This document shows positions 17,364 through 27,179 of a DNA stretch of 64,000 bases, piece by piece (position 1 is the stretch's first letter; every line of letters begins with the position of its first letter). The notes under the pieces were generated by a model. The model searched no databases and had not been told where the DNA came from. It saw only the letters and a program-made list of their open reading frames with translations. The stretch is from positions 62,001-126,000 of the forward strand of contig NC_089463.1 in NCBI RefSeq assembly GCF_029203305.1, given 5' to 3'. Both the position numbers and the translations under genes were made by a program. Source of the stretch: Yamadazyma tenuis (lineage: Eukaryota > Ascomycota > Pichiomycetes > Serinales > Debaryomycetaceae).

Positions 17364-17501
17364 CTGAATTGTTGTTAGTATGTGCTATTGACTCAATTTT
17401 TCACAACGTCCACCAAAACACCAGCAACCGCTTGCGAAAGCTGGCTTGTCGATTGTCGGGTCTTGGACCGTGATTGTAACTCACATTGATCTATCACGTA
17501 C
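17364..17501 (-). other. Probable 5'UTR intron of MIC10 (138 nt)
   Basis: TACTAACAACAATTCAG ends exactly at the base before the MIC10 ATG. A matching donor GTACGT lies at 17501-17496 after ..AAAAG. The acceptor is strong; the donor is a less common variant, so the upstream boundary is tentative. Confidence 0.5.
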
Positions 17502-17801
17502 CTTTTCTAATGATTATATGATCCAAATATTCGAATATGTTTATCGATCCAACTTGAACTTGATTCTATCAAACTTGAGAATATGGTTGGTCGAGAGCGA
17601 GAAAACCGAGTAAAATTGTGTGCAACACATTTTTCACGCCGGAAGTCTGAACGAGAAATGGACCCCATCGAAATGGAACTGGGAGAGCAGAAGTAGAGGT
17701 GTAATTTAGGGTGTAGTTGAAGCTGTCATCTGTTAGACTAAAAAGCAGGACTAGCTTGGGGCCATAAGTGCAAAAAGAAACAAGTTCCGAAGAACTCTTG
17801 A

Positions 17802-17875
17802 TGATTCTGCCCAGGATCGAACTGGGGACCTAATGCGTGTTAAGCATTTGTCATAACCGGCTAGACCACAGAACC
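17802..17875 (-). tRNA. tRNA-Val (anticodon AAC)
   Basis: The 74-nt sequence forms a complete cloverleaf: acceptor GGTTCTG paired with CAGAATC plus A, D arm with GGTCTAGCCGG, anticodon loop CTTAACA (AAC), and T arm CCCCAGTTCGATCCTGGG. It is close to S. cerevisiae tRNA-Val(AAC) and has no intron. A TTCTTTTT run follows downstream on the minus strand. Confidence 0.98.
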
Positions 17876-18619
17876 AATTGTGATGTATTACATCGGAAGA
17901 ATTTTTTACGGGTGTTTTTTAATTTATTCATTGACTTTTGGCACTTCAAATGATATTAGACTATTTACACTCTACCTTACCTAAATAGTCTTTTTTAGGT
18001 GCTGTTAGCTGCGGGGAGATATAATAAAGCTAATTTTATATTTAAAGAGTGTAGCATTTATCGACAGAGACAGCTTTTGTCATATCAGCTGGGGAGTTTT
18101 TAGCATGGAAATTTGAGTATGTGAATTTTCACATCAGCAAGTAGCTACGCACATTATCTTCAGCCAGACACCCTGGATTTTAGCACGGCCAATCTTGTTT
18201 CTCCGAGGTACAGTTCGATTCAAAGTCGCACCACTGACTTTTGCTGCAAAATAATAATATTTCAACAGACACAAATGACTGAAAGAAGCTATCGCTTGAA
18301 AATTGAGTCTCTGTTACTTCTGTCATTGAGAAATTCCCTGAAGGCCTATTCTTAAGTCATCTGGTGAGTGAGAATACTTTAACATGTTGTTAGCACTCTC
18401 GTTTTCGGTTGATGGTAGAGTACAACTAGGAAAACTGAGTTTAGAAGAAGGAGTGTAAACAGTGTCTGTACCGAGCAGACTGGTTTTCCTACCCTCTCTC
18501 TCTGTCCGCATAATAGCTACTCTAAGAAAAACTATTTCCATCTCTCATTCCTGTTCTGGTTGGCCTTTTCGCAGTAATCTGAAAACCAAAAATTCGGAAC
18601 ACGCTAACCAATACACAAA
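17876..18619. other. 744-bp intergenic region between tRNA-Val and SPC3
   Basis: No gene is recognised. There is a GTATGT on the plus strand near 18117 but no good partner acceptor. A CTCTCTCTCT run lies near 18500 and the last 80 bp are pyrimidine-rich, consistent with the SPC3 promoter. Confidence 0.4.
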
Positions 18620-19189
18620 ATGTTCAATTTGGTCACACGGGCTCAGGCCATCTCCAATCATGCAATTACGTGCACGGCCATAATAGCTGCATTGGTGATT
18701 GTGTCCTCCTTTTTCCAACTACAACTCGACCAGGTCTGGTCGTTGAATACCACATCTATTTCGAATGTTCAAGCGGGTGCGCTGTTGAAAGGATCATTCC
18801 AATATGGGGCCAAGAACGGTAAACAAAAGGAAAACTCCATCATAAAGTTCGATCTCGATGCCGATTTGACCCCCTTATTCAATTGGAACACCAAGCAGGT
18901 GTTTGTATATTTAACTGCTGAGTACCCTGGTAAAAGCGATGGCTCCTCTAATAAAGTCACATATTGGGATAAAATCATCACCTCCAAAGATGATGCTGTA
19001 TTGTCGTTGAAGAATCACCGGGCCAAGTATAGTGTATGGGATGTGGAAAACTCCTTCAGGCAAAGAGATGCTGAGCTTAAGTTGGAATGGAACATCCAAC
19101 CTCACGTTGGACCATTGATATTTGGTCAAACTTCTGCCACTACTCCTTTCACCTTCGCCGAAGTGAAAACAAAGAAGGACCGTGCTTAA
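18620..19189 (+). CDS. SPC3: Signal peptidase complex subunit Spc3
   Basis: The 189-residue type II membrane protein has one N-terminal membrane helix (about residues 15-35) followed by a lumenal domain with the family blocks FDLDADLTPLFNWNTKQVFVY and VTYWDKII. The length and order match yeast Spc3 and mammalian SPC22/23. Spc3 is an essential accessory subunit that stabilises the catalytic Sec11 subunit at the ER membrane. The ATG at 18620 (MFNLVTRAQAISNHA) is the first in frame and fits the family start. It converges with RPM2, whose stop lies 45 bp away. Confidence 0.93.
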   Translation: MFNLVTRAQAISNHAITCTAIIAALVIVSSFFQLQLDQVWSLNTTSISNVQAGALLKGSFQYGAKNGKQKENSIIKFDLDADLTPLFNWNTKQVFVYLTAEYPGKSDGSSNKVTYWDKIITSKDDAVLSLKNHRAKYSVWDVENSFRQRDAELKLEWNIQPHVGPLIFGQTSATTPFTFAEVKTKKDRA

Positions 19190-19234
19190 ATAGTGTTGTA
19201 TTATATACATATTTTGCCTGGTTGGTTTTTCTAT

Positions 19235-22200
19235 TTACATAAAATGGTTTTGGTCTGTGGTGTTTTGCTGATATTCATAATCATCGATGTGATCGTCAAG
19301 TTGGGCGTCTCTATCTGTGTCTCTGTCCATATCATCGTCCAGCTTGAATATCCTCCGGAGTGCTCGCCGGGTTCTTATACGTCTTTCTAGGAATGACTCT
19401 ATTTTGTCTGCGGGAGGAGAAATGATTCTGTTAATGCGAGCTCTGAATGTCTCGGTTCTAAACTTGGAAGCCTGGCTCAAGAAAAGACACTCGATAGATT
19501 CGGGGTACTTATCCATTAACAAAAAGAGTTTTTGTTTGTTCATTCTCGTGTAACCCTTCAAGTACCGGAATAAAAGGATGGAAATAATTGGCTGCAATTT
19601 ATTGACGGATGTGAGTCTTTTTTCGGGTGAAAAGAAGATCTCGGGATTCTTCATCACATAATTTATGTCATAATCACCCACATCAGAAAATCGTTTTCCA
19701 AACAGCTTTAAGGCCAGTACAAATTGAGACCTACCAGAGGTGTTTTCTCGGGACCCCTTTTTCAATTGTTCCAAATCTCCTATGTTGTAGAAGTCATTGA
19801 GTATCGAGTACGTCAGTTTCAATCTAGAAGTAGACGTTACCTTACACTTCTCACGCATGAATAGCGTATAAAGGGTCTGGAGGTGACGCTGTAAACTCAC
19901 TTCATTCAAGTTTCCAGCAGCTAGGAAGTTTTCGGTGATGAAAAAAATATTATCAAATGCTTTGAACTTTTCCATCTTCATCAATTCTTCGACTATTATG
20001 TTATTGTCTTGTCCATTGAGTCTGATATTGTTTCTTTCACAGTTTTTGGCAATCTCCAAGTATGCTTCGGGGCTGGACCGATTCTGCCTCAAGACTTGAA
20101 TGTGAAGATACATCAAAGTTCTGTAGTTTCTCATGATACTTCTGGGAATCACCACTTCGAAGTTATAGTCGTGAGGAACAGGGTACTCTTCGATATAACG
20201 TTCGATGAAAGTATTTAATTCTGCAATCCCATTTGATATTAAGGAACTGGCTGCCTGAAGGTTTCCAAACCTTTGATACAACTTCCCCATTTCGAGATAC
20301 ACCGACAACCTCACCTGAAGCTTCATCTTATGATCAAGTCTTTCCCTTAATTGAGATAAAAAATCTACCAAAAACTCTGCTTTTTCTGCCTGTGAACCTG
20401 GAGTTTCTCGAAGATAGTCTGATACCACTTGACATAAACCGGTAGCCACATGGTCGATGTTGGCCTTCGCGGTTCTTGTTGGGCCACCCTCCTTTTCAAG
20501 CAATCTTGAATTTGATCCAGGAAACTGGAAGTCATTGGTCATAAGAATGGACTCCAAGAGCTTCTCTGACCGGCTGAAGTTCTGGTTGACATGCTGGTCA
20601 ACAAACAAAACTGCCTTCATGAGAAATTTAAATGAATGTACCGAACACTTGATACCAAGACTTCCCATCTCCTTGTAGAGTTGTATGATTTTCTGGTAGC
20701 CTTGGATCTTGTTCTTGCTTGCGAAGTGCTTCATTAATGGTATATATGCTTCTTCTCTGGGGGTTCCAATAGCTTTTATCTTTTCCAAATACCGAAATGC
20801 AAACCCAACTTGAAAAGTATCCAGAAAGTACCTTTCAACCTCCACGTACAAGCCCTGAAGGTCATGCTTCGACGTATTTTCCCGGTATACACTTTTGATG
20901 ATCTGTTCACTTCTGGCTTCGATATACCATTTCTCTTCTTTGGTGTCTCTATTCTTAAACCAATGTCTGTAGTTCTTTAATTGCTCTTTGAGAATTCGGG
21001 AGCTCATAAGAGGAGTAATAGACTTATGATGGGCTTCAAGAGCCAAATTGTCCGCCATCTCATGCTGAGTAAACCGAGAATAAGCTCTGATCAAACTGCA
21101 GTAGATGTCCTCATCCATGATATCTAACTTTTCACAAATTTCTCTCACATATTGAACTTCCTTAAATGCATATGCTTCTTCGAAATAACGGATCACTTTT
21201 GTTACGGTTTTAGAGTCGACTATCACCACATCTTCCTGTCTTTGCCTATCAAGTGAGCTTTCAAAAAATGTCAAAACTTCCTTTTTGTTAGGTGATTTCA
21301 ATTTCACAGACATCATTAACCGGTAGATACTAGCTGTCTGGCTACTTGTAGAACCACCACTAGAAGCTGTTCGAGATAACTCTTCCAAATACTTCTCGAA
21401 AATCGTCTGAGCTTCTTCAAACTCATTGAGAACAATTCGACATTTGATCAAAGCTCCCCATATGCTTGGTGTTGGGGTAATGTTTCTTTTCTTCAATTGG
21501 TTGAAAAGTCTATCTATATCGGTTTTTTCACCCAAAGCTGCCAAACTGTTCATAACAATAGAATAATGTGTTGCATAGGGAAGATGACCCTTTCCGTACA
21601 TGGCTTCAAACTGGTCTTGAAGCATTTTCCAATCATTTTTGGCTCGACTTACCTTCAAGAAAATGGACAACTGGTTTTCATGATAATGATCAGGGTGATT
21701 TTTGCTGATTGCCAGTACACCTTCAAAGTCTCTCAACAGAAAAAGAGCTGACATGACCGAAGTCAAATCGTCTGGAGTTATATGGTCTCTCTCTGAAGCT
21801 TGTGAACATTGACGTTTGTAGGCCCAGTACTTCTTTGCTTGGATTGGTGCCCTTATACTTGCAGCCTTCAACATGGTCGAAAGAAAATTGTAGAAAACGT
21901 CAGAGTTTCGAAGAAATAATTGTTCAAAAATACCACCAATCTCTTCAATTGAGTTTTCTTCTCTTTCATAATAATCCACTAGAGCATAAAGGGCACTTCT
22001 ATAAGAAGAATGAGCATTTTTGGTAAGTAGTAGATGCTGATCAGTAGTTTGCATAAGAAACCTGATAAACTGGGATATGAGATTCGTTTGGTCACTTCGA
22101 TCGTTGTGAATTCCAATTCTCAAGAAGGATGAAATCAAAGTTCTCTTCAGCTGCTTGGAATTGGCAGGATCGGATAAGAAAGCGGAGATCTTGTCAGTGT

Positions 22201-22819
22201 TGAAAACAGTTTTTCCATTTTCCTTAGTGAATCCAAACGTCTCTGCTTGTACGTCACACCACTTCTTGGGTATCTGGGCATGGGCATCAACTAATGATTT
22301 CATCAAGTATTCATACGCTAAATAGTTCCGATTATTCATCATCACATGAACAAATATGTCTCGTTTGGCAACTAACAACTCCTGGAGCTTGGTCAATTCG
22401 GGCTCTAGTTTCAGAAACGATGCATGCCAGATTTCACACGCTAGTAGAAAGTCGTCTTCATTTTCTCCATCTGCCAATGTACTCCAATCTAGGATATTGT
22501 AAAATAGCTTTTGAATGCTTATTGATTCTTCTACTGTTAACCGGTTTGTGGATATTTTCTTCATTAATCGTTCTCTCATTGTGTTGTTCTTAATGAGGTC
22601 TAGGATCTGTTTCCGTTCTCCTTTTATGCTGAAATGCAGAAGCTTACCCGAATATGACTCCTTTTCGTCATTTATAGGGTTTGCATTTATGGTTAGCGAT
22701 CTCTTTTGAACAAGAGGAGCTGACTGGGGGCGATGAGCAAGACGAAAACAAACTAACGGCCTCGTTCGAGCTCTGGAAGGATATGCTATCCGTAACCTCT
22801 GTGTTAGTCGAGCGAGCAT
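19235..22819 (-). CDS. RPM2: Mitochondrial RNase P protein subunit Rpm2 homologue
   Basis: The predicted 1194-residue protein begins with a mitochondrial presequence (MLARLTQRLRIAYPSRARTR) and is largely helical with degenerate PPR-like repeats, for example THYSIVMNSLAALGEKTD then SIWGALIKCRIVLNEFEEA at residues 440-510. The length is almost that of S. cerevisiae Rpm2 (1202). Rpm2 is the protein part of mitochondrial RNase P, maturing tRNA 5' ends with a mitochondrially encoded RNA, and has extra roles in RNA handling. The ATG at 22819 is used because the frame upstream offers only TTG. Identification rests on size, presequence and PPR-like architecture, so a different large PPR protein is the main alternative. 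Confidence 0.75.
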   Translation of the reverse strand: MLARLTQRLRIAYPSRARTRPLVCFRLAHRPQSAPLVQKRSLTINANPINDEKESYSGKLLHFSIKGERKQILDLIKNNTMRERLMKKISTNRLTVEESISIQKLFYNILDWSTLADGENEDDFLLACEIWHASFLKLEPELTKLQELLVAKRDIFVHVMMNNRNYLAYEYLMKSLVDAHAQIPKKWCDVQAETFGFTKENGKTVFNTDKISAFLSDPANSKQLKRTLISSFLRIGIHNDRSDQTNLISQFIRFLMQTTDQHLLLTKNAHSSYRSALYALVDYYEREENSIEEIGGIFEQLFLRNSDVFYNFLSTMLKAASIRAPIQAKKYWAYKRQCSQASERDHITPDDLTSVMSALFLLRDFEGVLAISKNHPDHYHENQLSIFLKVSRAKNDWKMLQDQFEAMYGKGHLPYATHYSIVMNSLAALGEKTDIDRLFNQLKKRNITPTPSIWGALIKCRIVLNEFEEAQTIFEKYLEELSRTASSGGSTSSQTASIYRLMMSVKLKSPNKKEVLTFFESSLDRQRQEDVVIVDSKTVTKVIRYFEEAYAFKEVQYVREICEKLDIMDEDIYCSLIRAYSRFTQHEMADNLALEAHHKSITPLMSSRILKEQLKNYRHWFKNRDTKEEKWYIEARSEQIIKSVYRENTSKHDLQGLYVEVERYFLDTFQVGFAFRYLEKIKAIGTPREEAYIPLMKHFASKNKIQGYQKIIQLYKEMGSLGIKCSVHSFKFLMKAVLFVDQHVNQNFSRSEKLLESILMTNDFQFPGSNSRLLEKEGGPTRTAKANIDHVATGLCQVVSDYLRETPGSQAEKAEFLVDFLSQLRERLDHKMKLQVRLSVYLEMGKLYQRFGNLQAASSLISNGIAELNTFIERYIEEYPVPHDYNFEVVIPRSIMRNYRTLMYLHIQVLRQNRSSPEAYLEIAKNCERNNIRLNGQDNNIIVEELMKMEKFKAFDNIFFITENFLAAGNLNEVSLQRHLQTLYTLFMREKCKVTSTSRLKLTYSILNDFYNIGDLEQLKKGSRENTSGRSQFVLALKLFGKRFSDVGDYDINYVMKNPEIFFSPEKRLTSVNKLQPIISILLFRYLKGYTRMNKQKLFLLMDKYPESIECLFLSQASKFRTETFRARINRIISPPADKIESFLERRIRTRRALRRIFKLDDDMDRDTDRDAQLDDHIDDYEYQQNTTDQNHFM

Positions 22820-24026
22820 AGAGGTGGTAAAACGGTGGTTCAACCCGTGAAGTATTTGACGTTAGATGGTGCTTTTTTAAACTGAAAATTGGCCCAAACA
22901 GTTCGCGCTGAAAAGCTCATCGGTATCAAAGACAGCCCATATATGCAGATGTTTACTAGTTTGAAGAGATTTACTCGAGAACACCTACAACAAGAGAGAT
23001 ACTATCGTTCCATGCCTGATAATTGATGTTGGTATTGAAGAACTCTATCAGAGTCATTAAATCAGTTTTTTTTTTGGTGTAGTCAGGGAAGCTATTAACT
23101 CCTCGTACAGTGTGAATATAAAAAAATCATCATACAAATCCTCCAATTCCAACAAAAAATTAACCAGACAGAAACAGTCATGGAGACCACTATAAAAAGT
23201 TGAAAAATACTCGAAATCTTAACAGGTTAGTAACTAGGTTTTAATATCAACTGGGATCTGGATTTGGGAGATTTCTTTCATCAAACGACACTCATCAACT
23301 TCTATCCATCAACAGCTCAAAATTTGTACACAGAGCTGCGACTCCTCCCCAATTTGTACAAGAGAGGGATAGACAGGAGAATATGTCCGCCCGGTCGATA
23401 AGTTTAATCATAAGAATAGTCAAATCACAGGTGTGTTCTTGTTTTTCTTAGACATACCTAGTGGAAACTGTTAGTAAACCATTAATAGTGCCAATGGAAC
23501 ATAAACATGGATTAAAGAATCAAAAGCTCATACAAGGCTGAAACTTAACGATAGTGCATTTGTCAACCCGGAAAATTCAGTTGGAACAATTGGTGAATGC
23601 AAATAATCATAGCAATGATTCCCTCGTCTCCCGAAAGAAGAAGAAGACCATATTGGTGTTCAGGTTTGAAACTGTCACATACATTCTTGCAAGCTCTTAT
23701 ACTGATTCCATAACTGTGTTAAAAAGAACTGAATAGTGTTGTAGTAAAAAATTTTCTCGCTGAGTGAGAAAAGGTAAGTCGATGGTTCTGTGCGTGCACG
23801 ACCTCCATCTTGGAAGAAGGTTTGAAATGGAGTTGGAGGGTAGTTTTCTAGATATAGTGGAGCCCGTAACCTTTTGGTTGTTTGGAAAGTTCACTAGATC
23901 ATTTCTTCTTCATTCTTTTAATTACTGCTTCTAAGACTAAGAAAAGTTGTGATATTTTCTTTGATTCGTGAATTCTACAAATTGGCTGCAAATTGGCTTC
24001 CTAGTATATAATACATTTTAACTCAT
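22820..24026. other. 1.2-kb apparently non-coding region with splice signals
   Basis: The region between RPM2 (5' end) and YIP5 (3' end) has no ORF with coding character on either strand. It contains a T10 run near 23070-23079 and, on the minus strand, two GTATGT donors each paired with a TACTAAC branch site and an acceptor (separate entry). No tRNA, U-snRNA or SRP RNA pattern was recognised. Confidence 0.6.
23218..23682 (-). ncRNA. Candidate spliced non-coding transcript with abutting acceptor and donor
   Basis: On the minus strand GTATGT at 23682-23677 is followed 225 nt later by TTTACTAAC and acceptor CACTAG ending at 23458. The very next bases, 23457-23452, are again GTATGT, which is followed by GTTACTAAC and acceptor TTAAG ending at 23218. 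The middle exon would be zero-length. Flanking sequence has only tiny ORFs. The signals are seen; transcription and splicing are inferred. Confidence 0.4.
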
Positions 24027-24970
24027 CTATACCAAAACTCCAAAAAAGCTAATTTCCAAGACAACTGTGAACAACAAATGGGAAAATGCAAGAAGCCCTA
24101 TAAGCACTATATGCAATCTCCTTGACTTTTCTAAATCGTTGTCATAAAGCTGCAAGGTGTTTCTTTCGAGAACTGGGCTGATTTTACTCAAGTTGCTCAA
24201 ACCGGTTACACAACCACTCAATAAAACAATGATCCATTCAAGGATATTGAGGATTGTGTGATGCTTTTCGTTACTGACCAACAAAACAATCAAAAGGTTA
24301 ACAACGGTAATTGGCACCCATAAGATGTTTGTGTATCCGTAGATGGAGATGAGCTTGGTCAATGAGAGCCTCACGGGAAAATGCAAGAACCAGCTTGTAA
24401 CGGCATACAATGCAAAGGGAACCAAAAGGTTATAGCCATAAAACAAGAAAATTGAAAGGGTCAACAAGTCAAAGTCATATTCATACTTGACCTTTTCTTT
24501 GGACGAGTGTAAAAAGTGGGACAACATGTTGGAGCCGGTGCTACTCACAAACATCAAGAATATCAACGTCCCGGTGATCCAGAAAAACCCGTATAACTCT
24601 GTCACTTCGTCTTCGGATTCATTTTGCACTGGAGATGACGATTTATTGATCGGATTCAATGCCTGCTTTATCTTGACAAGAAAGTCCTCTGTATTCAAAT
24701 CGAAGTATCTCCTATAAAAGTTGATTTGGAACATGTGACTTTTGGTTGAATCAATGGGGATTTGGGGTTGAATTACTCGTTCAGCAGGTGGTGCACCCCC
24801 TTGGCCCTGGGTTGGCAAGGTTATGGGATCATCTGTTTCAATCAAATCCTGGTCGTCCCATGACGTCTAAAGAGAATAGTTAGCTTTAAGACTTTGACTG
24901 AAGCTCATGGCTTGAATTCATTACATACGTTTGGGTCTGTTCCCGACAAGTTTGTATAACCGTTAGACAT
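24027..24970 (-). CDS. YIP5: Yip1-domain Golgi membrane protein, Yip5/YIPF1 type, two exons
   Basis: The 293-residue protein is complement(join(24027..24866,24929..24970)). Exon 1 encodes 14 residues (MSNGYTNLSGTDPN) and ends at GTATGT; the 62-nt intron has GCTAAC before the acceptor TTTAG; exon 2 continues TSWDDQDLIETDDP. A cytoplasmic segment with FYRRYFDLNTEDFLVKI precedes five hydrophobic helices of the Yip1 domain (FWITGTLIFLMF, YDFDLLTLSIFLFYGYNLL, ISIYGYTNILWVPI). Yip5-type proteins bind Rab GTPases in Golgi and ER-derived membranes. The start codon is only 45 bp from the end of the upstream transporter gene. YIP5 is preferred over YIP4 because of the YFDLNTEDF block. Confidence 0.85.
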
Positions 24971-25015
24971 TTGTATCTATGTAACAGTTGGCTTTCGAAA
25001 AAAAATCGCGAATAA

Positions 25016-27053
25016 TCAAGACCTCAAATAGGATCTTGACAACTTCTTTGGAAGTTGTGGAGATTGATGCAGCGAATTGCGTAAAGCTGTAAATGACACC
25101 AAATTCTGCGACTGAAGGTCATTATTCTTCGATGCACTGTTGCCAGAGGAGCTCCAATTGGAGAAGTCGGAGTCAATATCGTTACCCACATCTACTGGCT
25201 GGATGATTTTGTGGGAGAAGTTCCGGATTTCATCTCCAGGATGTTTTGTGCTTCTGTGCTTGTAATTCTGCAGAAGGTTGTCGATCCAACCGTCCGAGTA
25301 GTACGATTCTTCAGTCGCAGGAAGCTCGTCTTCTCCAAACGATTCTTCTCCGAACGGTTCTTCGGCCTCATATTCTTCTGGGTTGTAGCTTTCAATTGCG
25401 TCATTATCTTGGTGGGTGTTGTGCAGTGTAGTTCCTGAATCAGCATCTTGGATCTGCTTGTGCTGGGTGTTGGTATAGATATCAGTGGAAAGCTTCTGAT
25501 TTGTTGACAGATTTTGCAAATTTTGAAGGTCACCAACCATTGAGGTTCTAGGAACATTATCATCTGTTTCTTGGGGAAGACTGGAGTTGATAACATAATC
25601 ACTAAATGCTTCATCACGTTCTGCAACCTTATATTTTGTTTCCGGGAACCTCAGAAATATGATGGCGCCAATCAAGCAGAAGATGGCTAGAGCCAAAAAA
25701 ACGTAGTATCTCACCACCTGAAAAAGAAGAGGCAACAACAACGTGAACACGGCGTTCATGATCCAGGAAACACACATACACACAGCCGTACCTTTTGCTC
25801 TGGCCTCGTCGGGGAAAATTTCTCCCGTGTAAAGCCAACTCACAGAAGTTATAGAAGAAGCATACACCGAAATCAAGAAAAGGAAAAGGGCCAATACAAC
25901 TGAAGCTGGCTCATCATGGATGATCCAATTGAATGGTGAGTCTGAGTCTAAGTTGGTCAAGATTGCAAACGGCACCATAACGCTGAAAATGGCTGCAAAC
26001 ACCAAAGTTATCACCAGCATTCCGTACGTCAAGTAATCGACTCTTCTAGCATTATCAAGAAGGACCACAGGAACAAGAGTCAAGAGCCCCAAAATAATGT
26101 ATTGGGCAGACTCGAAAACCACTCTCGTCTCGTCTTCCATTCCACACATATCGCAGATATATGTGAAGAAATACATCAATGGGGTGATGCTTGTCAATTG
26201 GATAAAAAAGTGAAGAAGAATCCCTACCGATGTACTTTTCCAAAACCTCTTCCTAAACAAATCAGAATAGGTACAGAACATTATCTGATTACCAGCCACA
26301 TAAGCTCTGGTGACATATCCTTTATCCGTACCTCCGTAAGCACTCTTCTTGATGGTTCGGACTCTGTCCAAAGTTCTTGCAGCCTCGACCCATTTAGATT
26401 TGGAGGCCAACCACTTAGGAGACTCTGGCAACAGAAATGCTAGAACGATCACTAATACCACAGGAAGTCCCTCAAGTGCCCACAAGAGCTTAAAGGGAAC
26501 GTACTGTGTATCGGCTGTGTCTAATGCAATCCCCAAAAAATACATCAAAATGGATCCAATCGGGGTACTAACATGGAAAAGGGAGATGGAAAAGCCCTTC
26601 CTTCGCAAGGGAAAGATCTCTGAGATATATATGGGCACTAAGCAAGTGATAAGCCCCACAGTAGAACCTTTGATTAATCTCCCAAGCACCAACACAAAGA
26701 AGTAATCCAGAAGGACTACCACGCCAGTACCCAAAATCCAGAACATGTTTGCAATTTGAAAGCAGACGACGAATCCGAAGTAGTCACAAAATGAGCCGAA
26801 TATGACACACCCCACTATTGCTATTAGTAACTGTTCCTACGAACCAGTTCAGTAGAAAATACATACCCACCGCTCCAATAGGGCTACTAGCTGCAAGAAG
26901 CGTTTGCTCTCTCTTAAGGGGAACACCGTAGAACTCATGGAAATTGGCTGTAGAAAGAAAACTACTCATTGAGGATACCTCTGAACCAATGAGAAACCCG
27001 TAGATGGCCACGATTGCCAAGATACAATTGATGTTATAAGTTCTGATCTTCAT
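25016..27053 (-). CDS. Sugar-porter-like MFS protein with long cytoplasmic tail, two exons
   Basis: The 661-residue protein is complement(join(25016..26814,26867..27053)). A 52-nt intron (donor GTATGT at 26866-26861, branch-like TACTAAT, acceptor ATAG at 26815) joins GAV to VGCVIFGSF. Sugar-porter signatures are RLIKGSTVGLITCLVPIYISE, PESPKWL, WLYTGEIFPDEARAKG and FPETK; twelve helices are visible. The loop 2-3 motif is degenerate: after the D in GSFCDYFG the usual GRR is missing. A hydrophilic acidic tail of roughly 190 residues follows the last helix, longer than in normal hexose carriers and reminiscent of sensor-type members. The substrate is unknown. The gene is divergent from the MMS1-like gene. 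Confidence 0.85.
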
Positions 27054-27179
27054 GTGTTTGTAAACTTATTTTCGCAGCCTTTGGTTCAGTGCGAGATCAA
27101 GAAATTGCGACTGGGTGCTAGAGTTTCTACTATCATTTAAACAGATACATTAGAATTTTCTAAAATATAAGCGTCACTG

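Noticed and set aside
22900..23080. GTTCGCG and a T10 run suggesting a U6-like Pol III gene
   Set aside because: The invariant ACAGAGA and AGC blocks of U6 are missing.
23760..23800. ACTTACC on the minus strand resembling the U1 snRNA 5' end
   Set aside because: The surrounding sequence does not match U1 (no AUACUUACCU start, no following stem), so it is a chance heptamer.
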